Source: Porticoccaceae bacterium
GTDB taxonomy: Bacteria; Pseudomonadota; Gammaproteobacteria; Pseudomonadales; Porticoccaceae
Length of the DNA stretch: 35,063 bases
NCBI GenBank assembly: GCA_028280905.1
Contig: JANQKW010000259.1
Span: 1-35,063 of the forward strand
Direction of reading: 5' to 3'
How positions within the stretch are numbered: the stretch's first letter is position 1; each line of letters begins with the position of its first letter. This document shows positions 9,819 to 18,841 of this stretch, in pieces. The notes under the pieces are model-generated. The model was not told where the DNA came from. It was given only the letters and a program-made list of their open reading frames with translations, and did no database searches. Both the position numbers and the translations under genes were made by a program.

Positions 9819-10852
9819 GTGACGAGAAAGACAAAAGTAGTAAGACGGAAAAGCCGACGCCGCACAAACTGCGAGAAGCGCGCAAAAAGGGACAGGTAGC
9901 CCGCAGCAAAGATCTGGCGTCCACAGTCAATATATGCTGCATGTTCCTTTATATATGGCTTATCTGGGATTACTGTCAGGCGCTATTGAGTGAATTTTTC
10001 ATTAATGTCTTTAGTCACATGGAAAGCGAGCTATTCATGGCTTTGGACATTCTTCTTCACCAGGCAATCATTGTTTCATCAATTATCATTCTACCGGCTA
10101 TTCTTATCGGTCTTTTCAGTACAATATTGGGAAACATGATTCAATTTGGTTTCATTTTTTCCACACATCCCATCACGCCCAACATTAAGAACATCGACCC
10201 TATCAAAGGTTTTAAACGGATATTCGCTGTCAAGAATATTGTCGAAACACTAAAGTCTATTGTAAAAACCCTGCTTCTGGTAGCCAGTCTATCCTATATC
10301 GTTTATTCGTTTCTGCCCGAACTCCTGCGTATTGTCTATTGCGATGTCAGCTGCGCACAACATGTTGCCAACCAATTGATTATGCTGATTGCAGCCGTAG
10401 CCGTATTGATATTTGTGTGTTTGTCCATCTTCGATTTTGTATTTCAAAAATCGCAGTTTATTAAGGACCAAATGATGACCAAAGAGGAATTGAAAAGAGA
10501 TAACAAAAATACCGACGGCGACCCCCTAATCAAACAGAAAAGACGAGAAATTCAGCAGGAAGTATCCGCCGAGGACCTTAACAGAACCGTATCTGAGGCC
10601 ACAGTACTGGTATTCCATGGCGAAAAGGCGGTTACCTTGCACTACGAGGAAGAAACCACACCACTCCCCATTGTCACGCTTATAGAACAAAAACAGGTGG
10701 CTGACAGATTAAAATCTTTAGCCAAAAAGCATGATAAACCGATAATGGAAGACGCTTCTGTCATTAAGCATCTTTGGGACAAAAATCTGCTTAATCAGTA
10801 TATTCCTTCGGAATCCATCGATGACGTTGCGGCAATGTTTTCGATACTGTAA
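9815..10852 (+). CDS. sctU: T3SS switch protein SctU lacking the NPTH cleavage motif
   Basis: This 345-residue FlhB/SctU homologue has four N-terminal membrane segments (about 35-210), the GDPLIKQKRREIQQE linker and a C-terminal cytoplasmic domain with TPLPIVTL and IPSESIDDVA. In nearly all relatives the cytoplasmic domain cuts itself at Asn-Pro in NPTH. Here the aligned positions 267-270 read FHGE, while the strands on both sides align without gaps, so neither the cleavage Asn nor Pro is present. The reading frame is intact across the site, which argues against simple decay. The GTG start overlaps the sctT stop. Substrate switching in this system must work without this cleavage, or SctU is impaired. 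Confidence 0.95.
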   Translation: MSDEKDKSSKTEKPTPHKLREARKKGQVARSKDLASTVNICCMFLYIWLIWDYCQALLSEFFINVFSHMESELFMALDILLHQAIIVSSIIILPAILIGLFSTILGNMIQFGFIFSTHPITPNIKNIDPIKGFKRIFAVKNIVETLKSIVKTLLLVASLSYIVYSFLPELLRIVYCDVSCAQHVANQLIMLIAAVAVLIFVCLSIFDFVFQKSQFIKDQMMTKEELKRDNKNTDGDPLIKQKRREIQQEVSAEDLNRTVSEATVLVFHGEKAVTLHYEEETTPLPIVTLIEQKQVADRLKSLAKKHDKPIMEDASVIKHLWDKNLLNQYIPSESIDDVAAMFSIL

Positions 10853-10970
10853 ACAAAGCTTCTATCAATGGCATTGTGTTAACTATAAATGCTCCAAGAT
10901 TAAGAGGCATGTATTTCCAAACCGAAACGCTGACTCGGCTCTGCAAAAGTCATGATGAAGTTTATATTAG

Positions 10971-11948
10971 TTAGCCCCTCCTTGAACTTGTCGGTGGTTT
11001 CACTCCCGCCAGACTCAGACTAGAACCAGATGCTGGTTCCCGGTTCTCCAGAGTCAAATTTTGGCCGTATGGCGCCCTACCATCGGTTGGCGTGACGCCA
11101 TAGTCAATGATGAACCTATCCGGCCTGCCAGTGTTGGTGTCGTATTCCAGATTAATGGTGAGGTGCACATTACTGCCTGCACGCAGCTCGTCAGCCCAGC
11201 GATTTTCCAAAGTAGCATAGTCAGTATTATTTAGCCGTTCATTACCCGGTACAACATTTAGCCGATTATCGGGACCATTAAACCGACGGCCAATCAGATG
11301 AAATGCATTATCGGTCGGCGTACTTCCTTGCGATTGCAGCGACTAAATTAAAGCCTGTTGCTTGCCAATCTCCGGTTTTAGCGGCGTTGGCCACATTGCT
11401 GCGCAGCGTCTCAGACTGTTGATACGCCGCGCTGTCGGTCGCTTTGCTGTCGTAGCCAAAGGTTTGACCGAAGGTGTGATGCCAGCCTTCGCCATCCCGG
11501 GCCAGGGCGCTCAGGCCGCTACTTTCTGAGGCACCGCTGAGCAGTTGGTTGCTTTGCTTTTCCGCTAGCGGGGTGGGCGGTTCGTTTGCCGCCGTTGGCA
11601 TGCTGCCTGTACCGCCTTTAGACGAGGCGTCTTTGGTGACAGCAGGTTGGCTCTTGGCGTCCTCGCCCGTTGCCGTCTTGTTACTCGCGTCATCTGCCAC
11701 AGGACTGGCGCCAGCCTTAGGCGGCTGGCTCCCGGCCGCTTTTTTGCCGTGGGCGCGGGGTTACTCCTTGCCTCCACTACCGGTGGCTTATCCTTAGTCG
11801 GTTGTGATGGTCCGCCACTGGCTTTTTCTCTAAACTGTTTGCTGTCCCCTGACCGGGAGGTGTTACCGCCCCCCTGCGGCTTGCTCTCTGGCCGGGGTTG
11901 AGCCGGCGGTGTGGGGGCGGGGTTGGATGTGGCGTTAGCGGTTGACAT
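10971..11948 (-). pseudogene. Frameshifted T3SS-effector-like protein with DNA/RNA non-specific endonuclease domain
   Basis: Three overlapping minus-strand frames form one recognisable protein of about 325 residues. The first (ATG 11948, GGAGA ribosome site) gives a disordered Pro/Ser/Gly-rich N-terminus typical of type III substrates. At 11739-11745 a shift of -1 leads into the second frame (ending at 11308), and near its stop a +1 shift leads into the third (ending at 10971). The third contains DNAFHLIGRRFNGPDNRL, NVVPGNERLN and a LENRWADELRAG segment, matching the Endonuclease_NS_2 toxin family, with the expected catalytic His in FHLIG and metal-binding Asn in NVVP. The N-terminus resembles the ORFs starting at 29005 and 32152. 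Either the gene is decayed or it uses recoding; no cognate immunity gene is evident. Confidence 0.7.
11711..11745 (-). other. Candidate -1 ribosomal frameshift signal (A_AAA_AAG plus stem-loop)
   Basis: Read on the minus strand, the heptamer A_AAA_AAG (11745-11739) sits exactly in the zero frame of the nuclease effector gene (codons 68-70). Ten bases later a GC-rich hairpin follows (GGCTGG at 11723-11728 with CCAGCC at 11711-11716). A -1 slip enters the next open frame with an uninterrupted Ala/Pro-rich sequence. The same heptamer works in dnaX and in the IS3-family element at 18467-18473. Loss of one A from a seven-A run explains the sequence equally well. Confidence 0.45.
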
Positions 11949-12271
11949 AATCTTTCTCCATTATCTAAATTCTCTAATTCCCTTACCTCTAGATCCTTTT
12001 CCTGACCAATAATCAGCCCGCAACAATGAAGCCTTTTAGGCTTAGACTTGTTCTGCTTTTTAACTGTAACGGGTCAGGGTCAGGACCAAGAGAGAGGAGG
12101 CGTAACTATAAAAATCCATACCTTACAAATCCATACAACTGACGCGCTAGAACGAATAGGCGGGGCTCTTGCTTAAGGCGTATGGGGGTTTTATTGTAAG
12201 GTACGGTGTAAAACAATAGATAAAATTTGTAGGAAGGAAACTTAGCCTGGCCCAATTAGTCTCACTTTTCA
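11949..12271. other. Intergenic stretch between effector gene and sctO
   Basis: This non-coding stretch holds a perfect small hairpin, AAGCCT-TTT-AGGCTT, at 12029-12043, upstream of the minus-strand effector. It also holds GGGTCAGGGTCAGG, a short tandem repeat, at about 12070. It should contain the effector promoter and the end of the sctV-N-O transcript. I see no gene. Confidence 0.4.
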
Positions 12272-12748
12272 CTATGTATAAGCAGAAAGCATTTCAACGA
12301 CCTCTTCTGCTTGTTTTTCTTCCCCCCGAAGTTCCTCATCCCGCTTTTTCTTATCTTGCAGAGCACACATTTCTTCATATTTTTTTCTTGTTTTAACAGC
12401 TTGTGAAAGCTCATATTTTTTATTCTTATGTAGCGCCATAAGCTTATCGAGATTCTCTTCACAGGCAACCATTTCCTGTTTTAGTTTGATCTCCACGGCT
12501 TTCATTTTTTCGATATCATTGGTAAAACGCAGTAGTTCTTGAGTACTTATACTCTTTTGCTGCAACGTTGAAAACAAGCCCGCCTCTACGCTAGGGCGCG
12601 CTATACGAAACTCTCTATATTCCTCGCTTTTATCAGCAACGACCTTTTTGCATTTTTTAAGGGCAAAGTTAATTTCCATAAGCTGTATGGAAACTTTTTC
12701 CTCCCTATTTTTCCGGATCTTTAGCAAAGATTCATATGGGCTTTCCAT
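12272..12748 (-). CDS. sctO: T3SS ATPase stalk protein SctO
   Basis: This 158-residue protein is almost entirely charged and helical, with a long predicted coiled coil of Lys/Glu heptads from about residue 10 to 150. That, with its place directly after sctN, identifies SctO (YscO/HrpO/FliJ-like), the stalk that links the ATPase hexamer to SctV. Sequence identity in this family is always low, so position carries much of the call. It ends 112 bases after sctN on the same strand, and a small out-of-frame ORF inside it is not a gene. Confidence 0.8.
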   Translation of the reverse strand: MESPYESLLKIRKNREEKVSIQLMEINFALKKCKKVVADKSEEYREFRIARPSVEAGLFSTLQQKSISTQELLRFTNDIEKMKAVEIKLKQEMVACEENLDKLMALHKNKKYELSQAVKTRKKYEEMCALQDKKKRDEELRGEEKQAEEVVEMLSAYT

Positions 12749-12859
12749 TTCTATCGCCTAAAATTCAAAAACGAATACACTTTTAGACAAGGTGCCAAAA
12801 TAATCCAATACAGCGGGCCGTTGACACGAGGCCCCACAACGTTAAGCGTTTTCGTTGAT

Positions 12860-14179
12860 TCACAGCTGCTCCATTAGTTGCGGAACCTGGTCGAACGGTA
12901 TTTTGTCTGACATCTCTTGCTGCAAAAACGCATTGATGCGATCAATCTTGGCAATAGCTTCATCCGCTTCTAGGTCTGATCCAGGCTGATATTCTCCTAC
13001 TTTAACCAGGAATTCAATTTCCTTGTATTTCGCCAGCAGCGATCTCACGCGGCCAGCAAGTTGCATATGCTCGGGAGACACAATGTTATTCATTACCCGG
13101 CTAAGGCTCGACAGCACATCAATAGCGGGATAGTGGTTTGCCGCTGCCATGTCACGGGAAAGGATAATATGGCCATCCAGTAACGAGCGGACTTCATCGG
13201 CGACCGGCTCACTCATGTCATCGCCTTCCACCAAAACGGTATAGAGCCCTGTGATAGAACCTATTGCACCTTTACCCGCACGTTCCAGCAACTTGGGTAA
13301 CAGGGCAAACACGGATGACGGATAGCCTCGCCGTGTGGGAGGCTCACCAGCGGAAAGCCCTATTTCACGCAAACTACGCGCAAAACGCGTTACGGAATCC
13401 ATCAATAGCAGCACTTTTTTACCCTGGTCCCGAAAGTACTCCGCAATGGCAGTACCCGCATAAGCCGCTCTCACCCTGAGCATCGCAGGCTGGTCAGCAG
13501 TTGATATTACCAATACGGCCTTCTCCATCCCTTGCGGCCCCAATTGCAATTCAATAAATTCCCGCACTTCGCGGCCTCGCTCGCCAATCAGAACCACAAC
13601 GATAACATCAACATCGGCATGCCTGGCCATCATTGCTTGTAAAGTGCTCTTTCCCACACCTGCAGCCGCAAATATCCCCATACGTTGCCCTTCACCACAG
13701 GTCATTAGCCCGTCCACCGCTTTAACCCCAAGGGATAGAGGGCTGTCAATTGGCGCGCGTACAAGCGGCGACGGAGGTGTCGCATGTATCGGGTAATATT
13801 CTGCCACCTTGAGCGGCCCTTTGGCCTCGGTGTCCAAGGGCTCGCCTAAGGCGTTGAGCGCCCTGCCCAACAAGCTATCCCCCACTGGTACTGCAGAAGC
13901 GCCGGGTCTAGGGATTATTTCGGTATCCGTCGATATTCCCCTTATATCTCCCATTGGGGTCAGTAACGTACCTTTTTCGCTGAGGCCGACCACCTCCGCC
14001 AAGAGTTCCTCAGTATCACCAGGGTTTCGAAGAATACACAGCTCGCCAACGCTAAGGTGTAAACCGGAAGCCTCGATAACGGTCCCCAGTAGCTGAATCA
14101 CTTTTCCCTTGACCGGCAGTAGTTCGATACTTTCTACGGTGTTCAAAAGCGTATTAGGTATGTAGTCATAAGCAGCCAT
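12860..14179 (-). CDS. sctN: T3SS ATPase SctN
   Basis: The ATPase energises unfolding and export of substrates at the base of the injectisome. Visible features are the P-loop AAAGVGKST (residues 171-179), [14 protein letters not shown], the Walker B strand [20 protein letters not shown], and the [20 protein letters not shown] section typical of flagellar and virulence ATPases. I set the start at ATG 14179 (439 residues), which has GGAAAG before it and begins the homology. The open frame continues upstream only as an overlap with sctV in another frame. It lies ten bases after sctV. Confidence 0.96.
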   Translation of the reverse strand: MAAYDYIPNTLLNTVESIELLPVKGKVIQLLGTVIEASGLHLSVGELCILRNPGDTEELLAEVVGLSEKGTLLTPMGDIRGISTDTEIIPRPGASAVPVGDSLLGRALNALGEPLDTEAKGPLKVAEYYPIHATPPSPLVRAPIDSPLSLGVKAVDGLMTCGEGQRMGIFAAAGVGKSTLQAMMARHADVDVIVVVLIGERGREVREFIELQLGPQGMEKAVLVISTADQPAMLRVRAAYAGTAIAEYFRDQGKKVLLLMDSVTRFARSLREIGLSAGEPPTRRGYPSSVFALLPKLLERAGKGAIGSITGLYTVLVEGDDMSEPVADEVRSLLDGHIILSRDMAAANHYPAIDVLSSLSRVMNNIVSPEHMQLAGRVRSLLAKYKEIEFLVKVGEYQPGSDLEADEAIAKIDRINAFLQQEMSDKIPFDQVPQLMEQL

Positions 14180-14189
14180 AATCTTTCCG

Positions 14190-16283
14190 TCATTCGATAC
14201 CGATGCGTTCGACCATTTCAACCTGGATTTCCGGGACCAGTTCCAAATAGGAGAGCACGGCAATATTAGGCAAATGGGTATGCAGGACTTTGTGCACAAA
14301 ACGGCGAACGTCTTGCGGCGCAAACAGTATCGGCTGCCTGATCTTGTCTGAAATCGTCTCAAAGGTACGCTTTACCGTATCAATCAACTCCTGCGTCTTA
14401 TCAGGCGGCAAAGCCAAATGCTCTCCGTGAGGCCCTTGCTGAATGTGATTTCTTAGTAAGTCCTCGGTGGCCGAATCCAACACAACAGCTTTTATCGTAT
14501 TCAGGCTGTCACTGTACTGAAAACTTATTTGTCGACGCAGCTGTATACGTGCATGCTCGACCAGAACCCCAGGGTCCTTCTCATCTTTGCCATACCTGAG
14601 TAATGCCTCGGAAATATTGCGAAGATCACGGATAGAAACACCTTCAGCAACTAGCCGTTTAAGTACTTCGCCCACCATCTGCAAAGGAACGATAGCGCGC
14701 ATTTCACGCAACAAATCGCTACAAGAGCCGCTCGTTTGATCCAACAACCTACTGGCCTCTTGCGTTCCCACGAACTCGTCGGCATACAGGCGCAGTATTT
14801 TCGATAAATGCGTGGTTAACACCTGATTAATGTCCAGGTAGCCGATATCTTTTTCGTACAACCTTTCGCAATCGGACTGCTTGACCCAGGCCAGCGGACC
14901 GTTAAACAAAGGCTCCACACAGTCTTCAGCCTCCAGGCCAAGGGTTTGCAGTTCCTGTGGCGACTGTTTGACCAGAACATAACCGTTTCTGATAGCACCG
15001 TAGGCTACCGGAACCTCGTGAAGATAGATGCCATATCGACCAGGTTCCTGCGCATTACTGTAATATATATGGACACCGGGAAAAGGCACGCCGAGGTCCA
15101 AGTAAAGCTGATGGCGTATTTTTCCCAATTCCCTGTTGAGAATATCTGTTCGGATCAGTTTCTGCATCTCAACGTTGAGGTGCAGAGACAAAGGCGTAGC
15201 CAAGCCAACGCTATCGCCGGTACCGGTACTGATAATATCGTTCTTTGCACTTTCAACTGCATCAATAAAATCACTCCCCGTTTCCTCCGCTCTTTTCTGC
15301 AGCACTAACAATGAGCCGCCCACACTAAGTAGCAAAAGACCCAAAAAGATAAATATTTCGGTAGGGAAACCTGGAATTGCGGAAAATAGCAATAGTACCG
15401 CAGAGCCGATCAACATGGCTTTTGGTTGAGCAAAAACCTGGGTGCCAATATCCCGCCCAAGATCTCTATTTTGCTCGGAATTCACTCGCGTCACGATGAT
15501 TCCCGATGTAATGGCCATAAACAGAGCGGGTATTTGGCTAACCAGACCATCCCCCACGGTTAGTATGGTATAGATGTGCCCCGCCTCACCCATACTCATA
15601 CCACGCTGGAACATTCCTATCGATATACCGCCAATAATATTGATCAAAATGATAAATATTCCCGCTACGGCATCGCCTTTAACGAACTTCATAGCGCCAT
15701 CCATGGAGCCATAGAGTTGACTTTCCTTTGCCAAGGTTACCCGCCGGCGGCTCGCTTCACGCGAGTCGATAACACCAGCACGCATATCGCCATCGATACT
15801 CATTTGTTTTCCCGGCATACCATCGAGAGAAAACCGTGCACTCACTTCCGCTACACGCTCAGAGCCTTTGGTAATCACGATAAACTGTACGACCGTAATA
15901 ATGGCGAATATCACAATACCCACCACAATATTCCCTCCAACCACGAAATTGCCGAAAGTAATGACTATGTCCCCTGCATCTGCCTGCAATAGAATAAGGC
16001 GTGTGGTTGTGATGGACAGAGCTAAGCGAAACAGCGTACTTAATAGCAGTATCGTAGGGAACGTCGACAGAGCCAGTGGCGTCTGGATATAGATGCTGAT
16101 CATCAAAACCACGATTGCAATGAGGAAGTTAATGGCAATCAAGGCGTCTACCAGCCATGTGGGCATAGGCAGGATCATCATAAAGATAATCGCAATAACG
16201 AAACCTGCCAACAAAATGTCGGTGCGCTTGTTAAGGTTGTCCAGCACCGTCTGGACCCGTGTCATTGATATCATAATTTTCAC
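14190..16283 (-). CDS. sctV: T3SS major export gate protein SctV
   Basis: This 697-residue FlhA/SctV homologue has an N-terminal half with about eight membrane segments, including the conserved cytoplasmic loop [19 protein letters not shown] and [19 protein letters not shown], followed from about residue 350 by the cytoplasmic domain that forms the nonameric ring for chaperone-substrate docking. It is full length for the family and shows no damage. It leads sctN and sctO on the minus strand and follows the STAS gene after a 126-base gap with two stem-loops. Confidence 0.97.
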   Translation of the reverse strand: MKIMISMTRVQTVLDNLNKRTDILLAGFVIAIIFMMILPMPTWLVDALIAINFLIAIVVLMISIYIQTPLALSTFPTILLLSTLFRLALSITTTRLILLQADAGDIVITFGNFVVGGNIVVGIVIFAIITVVQFIVITKGSERVAEVSARFSLDGMPGKQMSIDGDMRAGVIDSREASRRRVTLAKESQLYGSMDGAMKFVKGDAVAGIFIILINIIGGISIGMFQRGMSMGEAGHIYTILTVGDGLVSQIPALFMAITSGIIVTRVNSEQNRDLGRDIGTQVFAQPKAMLIGSAVLLLFSAIPGFPTEIFIFLGLLLLSVGGSLLVLQKRAEETGSDFIDAVESAKNDIISTGTGDSVGLATPLSLHLNVEMQKLIRTDILNRELGKIRHQLYLDLGVPFPGVHIYYSNAQEPGRYGIYLHEVPVAYGAIRNGYVLVKQSPQELQTLGLEAEDCVEPLFNGPLAWVKQSDCERLYEKDIGYLDINQVLTTHLSKILRLYADEFVGTQEASRLLDQTSGSCSDLLREMRAIVPLQMVGEVLKRLVAEGVSIRDLRNISEALLRYGKDEKDPGVLVEHARIQLRRQISFQYSDSLNTIKAVVLDSATEDLLRNHIQQGPHGEHLALPPDKTQELIDTVKRTFETISDKIRQPILFAPQDVRRFVHKVLHTHLPNIAVLSYLELVPEIQVEMVERIGIE

Positions 16284-16345
16284 GCAATTTAAGCAGTTTG
16301 CTGGGCAGGCTGAGAAGAAACGCTGTTTTCCTAGGACCTGAATTC

Positions 16346-16391
16346 AACGCATGGATGCGTTGGTTGAAAAAGGCAGAAAGCCTTTTTCAAC
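16346..16391. terminator. Two adjacent stem-loops between the STAS gene and sctV
   Basis: AACGCAT-GG-ATGCGTT (16346-16361) is followed directly by a perfect 12-bp stem, GTTGAAAAAGGC with GCCTTTTTCAAC, and a five-base loop (16363-16391). The second is strong enough to end or attenuate transcription passing from the STAS gene toward sctV, although no clear T-run follows on either strand. Similar TTTTTCAACAGCC sequences are common intergenic repeats in gammaproteobacteria. Confidence 0.5.
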
Positions 16392-16409
16392 AGCCTGTTA
16401 GTAGGGTGC

Positions 16410-16787
16410 CTATGTCCCCGTAAGCTGCAATGCCTGCTGCGCTTCTTCGGGGTTACGATAAATACGATACAGGCGGGAAATTCCTGTTAAGAAAAATAAC
16501 CCCTTTATGGAAGGATTGTCACAGCAAATAGCCCAGTGTTTGTCACCGCCGTAACGCTTATAGATACGGATAAATAGCCATAGGCCGCATGCGGCTGTGT
16601 ATTCGACATCACTAAGGTCAAAAACAACCGGACCGTTAGAAGAACCTATTAGCTTCTCCAGTTCGTTCTCCAGAAGGCTGCAAGAGTCTACATATAAGTC
16701 ACCGGAAATTTTCACCCAGTTATAACCGTTTTTCTCAGCCCAGGATATGTCACAAGTCATTTCCTGCGCAAATAAACATGTATTCAT
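16410..16787 (-). CDS. STAS-domain protein, anti-sigma-antagonist-like, without phosphorylation site
   Basis: This 125-residue single STAS domain has the pattern VVFDLSDVEYTAACGLWLF (about residues 54-72), where SpoIIAA-type proteins have FxDSSGL. Asp is replaced by Ala65 and the two Ser by Ala66 and Cys67, so the usual phosphorylation switch cannot operate. GAGGAG precedes the ATG. It sits between orf136 and sctV on the same strand. In Bordetella a STAS protein (BtrV) controls type III secretion by partner switching with BtrU and BtrW, so a regulatory role here is plausible. It might also be a structural or chaperone-binding STAS protein. No matching kinase or phosphatase is in the window. 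Confidence 0.8.
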   Translation of the reverse strand: MNTCLFAQEMTCDISWAEKNGYNWVKISGDLYVDSCSLLENELEKLIGSSNGPVVFDLSDVEYTAACGLWLFIRIYKRYGGDKHWAICCDNPSIKGLFFLTGISRLYRIYRNPEEAQQALQLTGT

Positions 16788-16919
16788 AAGACAACTCCTC
16801 TTTCCAGTCTCGTAAGACTACTTTGAGAGAAGGGAGAAAAAAATATGTCAAAGGTTATATAACTTACGGAAAGGTATAGCAGATCAGAGCAGATAGGGGT
16901 CTAAAAGATAGCCTAAGCA

Positions 16920-17330
16920 CTAATGTAAGAAGATACTTTGCCTCTGATCCTTAGCTTTTACTTCCAAAAAAGTCGGAACCACATCAGCCAGAATATCGCT
17001 CAAATTATGTTTTTGCTGACTAGTCGGTGCGGTTTTTTGCGCTTCGGGCTCCGCTGATGTGTCTGTATGCAATGGGCTTTCGGCAATTTCTTTCTTAGCG
17101 CTCCTGCTGCCTTCTAATTCGCTGATTAGGCTGTTTACAAACTGTTCCCCTGAAAACCTATCCGACTCCGTATGCGCTTTTTTCCCCGCAGAGCCCTTGT
17201 TTCCCAGCGCGGCCATTTTCTCTTGAAACGAGGTCGCCCTTTTTCCAGGCGGGCCATACGACCCGACCCTTTCTTCCGTGCCGACTCCGGAAAGCGCAGA
17301 GCTAATTAGATGATCAATTTTAGAACTCAT
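16920..17330 (-). CDS. Hypothetical protein heading the sctV operon (possible SctP or secreted regulator)
   Basis: This 136-residue hydrophilic protein has no membrane segment and no family that I recognise. The middle (about 75-110) is low complexity, rich in Glu, Ala, Thr and Gln. The first 45 residues are Ser/Gly-rich and contain ATSFQEKMAALG, similar to an SxF(R/K)(E/D) motif in putative effectors of this window. The end (LSDILADVVPTFLEVK) is predicted helical. It is the first gene of the strand leading to STAS-sctV-sctN-sctO, a position often taken by the gatekeeper SctW, but it is much too short for that. A degenerate needle-length protein or a secreted regulator is possible; both are guesses. 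Confidence 0.55.
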   Translation of the reverse strand: MSSKIDHLISSALSGVGTEERVGSYGPPGKRATSFQEKMAALGNKGSAGKKAHTESDRFSGEQFVNSLISELEGSRSAKKEIAESPLHTDTSAEPEAQKTAPTSQQKHNLSDILADVVPTFLEVKAKDQRQSIFLH

Positions 17331-17378
17331 AACTTTAAACCTTGAACATTTAGGAGATTAATCACGCTAGCAATATTT

Positions 17379-17404
17379 TGATACTGACTTTCTGATACTG
17401 ACTT
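17379..17404. repeat. Direct repeat upstream of the orf136-sctV operon
   Basis: TGATACTGACTT occurs twice (17379-17390 and 17393-17404), with a period of 14 bases, about 50 bases before the orf136 start. The two tandem copies could be binding sites for an activator of the minus-strand T3SS operon. Confidence 0.35.
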
Positions 17405-17615
17405 AATATTATAAGCGCCTAGCTTTAAGTCCCCAATTTCTGTTGACAACCTGAGATAAACGATATGTTAGTTGATAAAAATACGGCTGTATATAAATCC
17501 TACGGATTAAGTAATTGGTGATAATGAATCATTTTTCAGCCTGCAAACTATTACTTATCGGCTAAACGTAATCGTTCTTTAGTACTAACTTGGTAGACAT
17601 GTAAACCTCCCTGTT

Positions 17616-18467
17616 TTAGTGACATCCCAAATTAGAGTTTTCCAGCCTTTCGTGCTTGGCCAGATACTCCCAGAGCGTGAGGTCTCCCAGTGAGTCATGT
17701 GGCCGTTCTTCGTTGTATTCCCTGATCCAATTTTCAGTGATTTTCCGTACTTCGCTGAGAGTACGGAACACATACATATTCAGAACTTCATCCCGATAGG
17801 TTCGATTGAACCGCTCAACATAGGAGTTCTGTGTTGGCCTGCCCGGCTTTATAAATTCCAGTTCGATGCTATGTTCTTCCGCCCATTCAGCCAATGCTGC
17901 CGATATAAATTCAGGCCCATTATCCATCCGTAGCTTGTTGGGATAACCCCGCCAAGCCACTGCACGCTCCAGTACACGGATGACCCTCGGTGCTGGTAGA
18001 TCCAGGTCGACTTCTATGGCCAGCGCCTCCCGGTTGAAGTCATCCACCAAATTGAAGGTTCGAAAGCGCCGACCACAAAATAGGCTATCACTCATAAAAT
18101 CCATGGACCAGCAGTGGTTTGCCTGCGCTGGTACAGCCAGTGGCTCAGGATGCCGACTTGGCAGCCGCTTCTTTCCACGACGCCGCTTGTTCAGGTTCAG
18201 CTCGCAGTACAGGCGGTACACCCGCTTGTGATTCCAAGGGTGCCCCCAGCGCCGCAGCACCTTAAACAGTTTGCCAAACCCATACGCCGGATAGCGTTCG
18301 GCCGCCTCTTGGAGCTTGGCAATCAATTCATCATCCCTGTGTAGATTGGGCTTATATCGATAAACAGAGTCACTGATACCAACAACTCGGCAGGCTCTCC
18401 GCTGGCTGGCGCCATATTCCTGCTTGGCATAATCGACCAGCTCACGCCGAACAGCTGGCCTTATAGC
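17616..18467 (-). CDS. IS3-family transposase OrfB (reached by -1 frameshift)
   Basis: The frame opens directly after the slip site and runs 283 codons. It holds the HTH_21 region (LVDYAKQEYGASQRRACRVVG) and an rve-type integrase core whose DDE residues are seen in WSMDFM, RMDNGPEF and YVERFNRTYRDEVL. The frame is intact, so the enzyme may be active. No good independent start is present, which supports production as an OrfAB fusion. Confidence 0.9.
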   Translation of the reverse strand, partial: AIRPAVRRELVDYAKQEYGASQRRACRVVGISDSVYRYKPNLHRDDELIAKLQEAAERYPAYGFGKLFKVLRRWGHPWNHKRVYRLYCELNLNKRRRGKKRLPSRHPEPLAVPAQANHCWSMDFMSDSLFCGRRFRTFNLVDDFNREALAIEVDLDLPAPRVIRVLERAVAWRGYPNKLRMDNGPEFISAALAEWAEEHSIELEFIKPGRPTQNSYVERFNRTYRDEVLNMYVFRTLSEVRKITENWIREYNEERPHDSLGDLTLWEYLAKHERLENSNLGCH

Positions 18468-18727
18468 TTTTTTTCTACAATGTCTTTCAGGATTTTGTGA
18501 TCCAGGCTGAGTTCGGCATACATCTGTTTCAACCGGCGATTCTCCTCTTCTAGTTCCTTGAGCCGCTTGATATCTGACGCCTCCATGCCACCATATTTAG
18601 CCTTCCAGTTGTAATAGGTCGCATCAGATATTCCATACTCCCGGCAGACTTCTTTGACCAGCCTACCAGCTTCTACTTCTTTCAGGATCTTTACGATCTG
18701 TGTTTCCGTGTAGCGCGATTTTCTCAT
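18461..18727 (-). CDS. IS3-family transposase OrfA
   Basis: This 88-residue protein is a helix-turn-helix OrfA (RKSRYTETQIVKILKEVEAG, then CREYGISDATYYNWKAKYGG) with a C-terminal leucine-rich coiled coil. Its last codons contain the slip site A_AAA_AAG (18473-18467). A -1 frameshift there joins it to OrfB, giving a fused transposase of about 370 residues, as in other IS3 elements. Confidence 0.92.
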   Translation of the reverse strand: MRKSRYTETQIVKILKEVEAGRLVKEVCREYGISDATYYNWKAKYGGMEASDIKRLKELEEENRRLKQMYAELSLDHKILKDIVEKKL

Positions 18728-18808
18728 TTCTAGTTCTCCGAATTGGCGTAGTGTACGCCGGAGAACTCTAAAAGTGCATGCTCCTAGTTTAAGGGAGGTT
18801 TACAGTAA

Positions 18809-18836
18809 AGCCCACCCCCAAAAAAAGGGGCGGGCT
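18809..18836 (-). terminator. Stem-loop terminator after the Gly/Ser-rich ORF
   Basis: On the minus strand AGCCCGCCCC, a seven-T loop and GGGGTGGGCT form a GC-rich stem with one mismatch, followed by TTTACT. It lies directly after the stop of the gene ending at 18842 and next to the IS end. Confidence 0.5.
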
Positions 18837-18841
18837 CGCCC

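Larger units (their letters stand above)
17600..18804 (-). mobile_element. IS3-family insertion sequence (IS407-like), about 1.2 kb
   Basis: The element is bounded by TGTAAACCTCCCT at 17600-17612 and its exact reverse complement at 18792-18804, so the ends read TG...CA. Beyond 13 bases the repeats match only partly. Inside are the orfA and orfB frames of an IS3-type transposase, both open. I see no target-site duplication next to the ends, so the copy may have recombined since insertion. It separates the sctV operon from the two small putative secreted-protein genes. Confidence 0.85.

Noticed and set aside
12262..12468. 68-residue Lys-rich ORF inside sctO
   Set aside because: It is an out-of-frame shadow of the Lys/Glu-rich coiled coil of sctO.
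14180..14362. N-terminal extension of sctN to 500 residues
   Set aside because: The extra 61 residues overlap sctV in another frame and have no ATPase similarity. ATG 14179 has a good ribosome site and begins the homology.
17585..17612. Target-site duplication at the first IS3 element
   Set aside because: The bases beside 17600 (ACA) and 18804 (GTA) do not match, so no duplication can be claimed.
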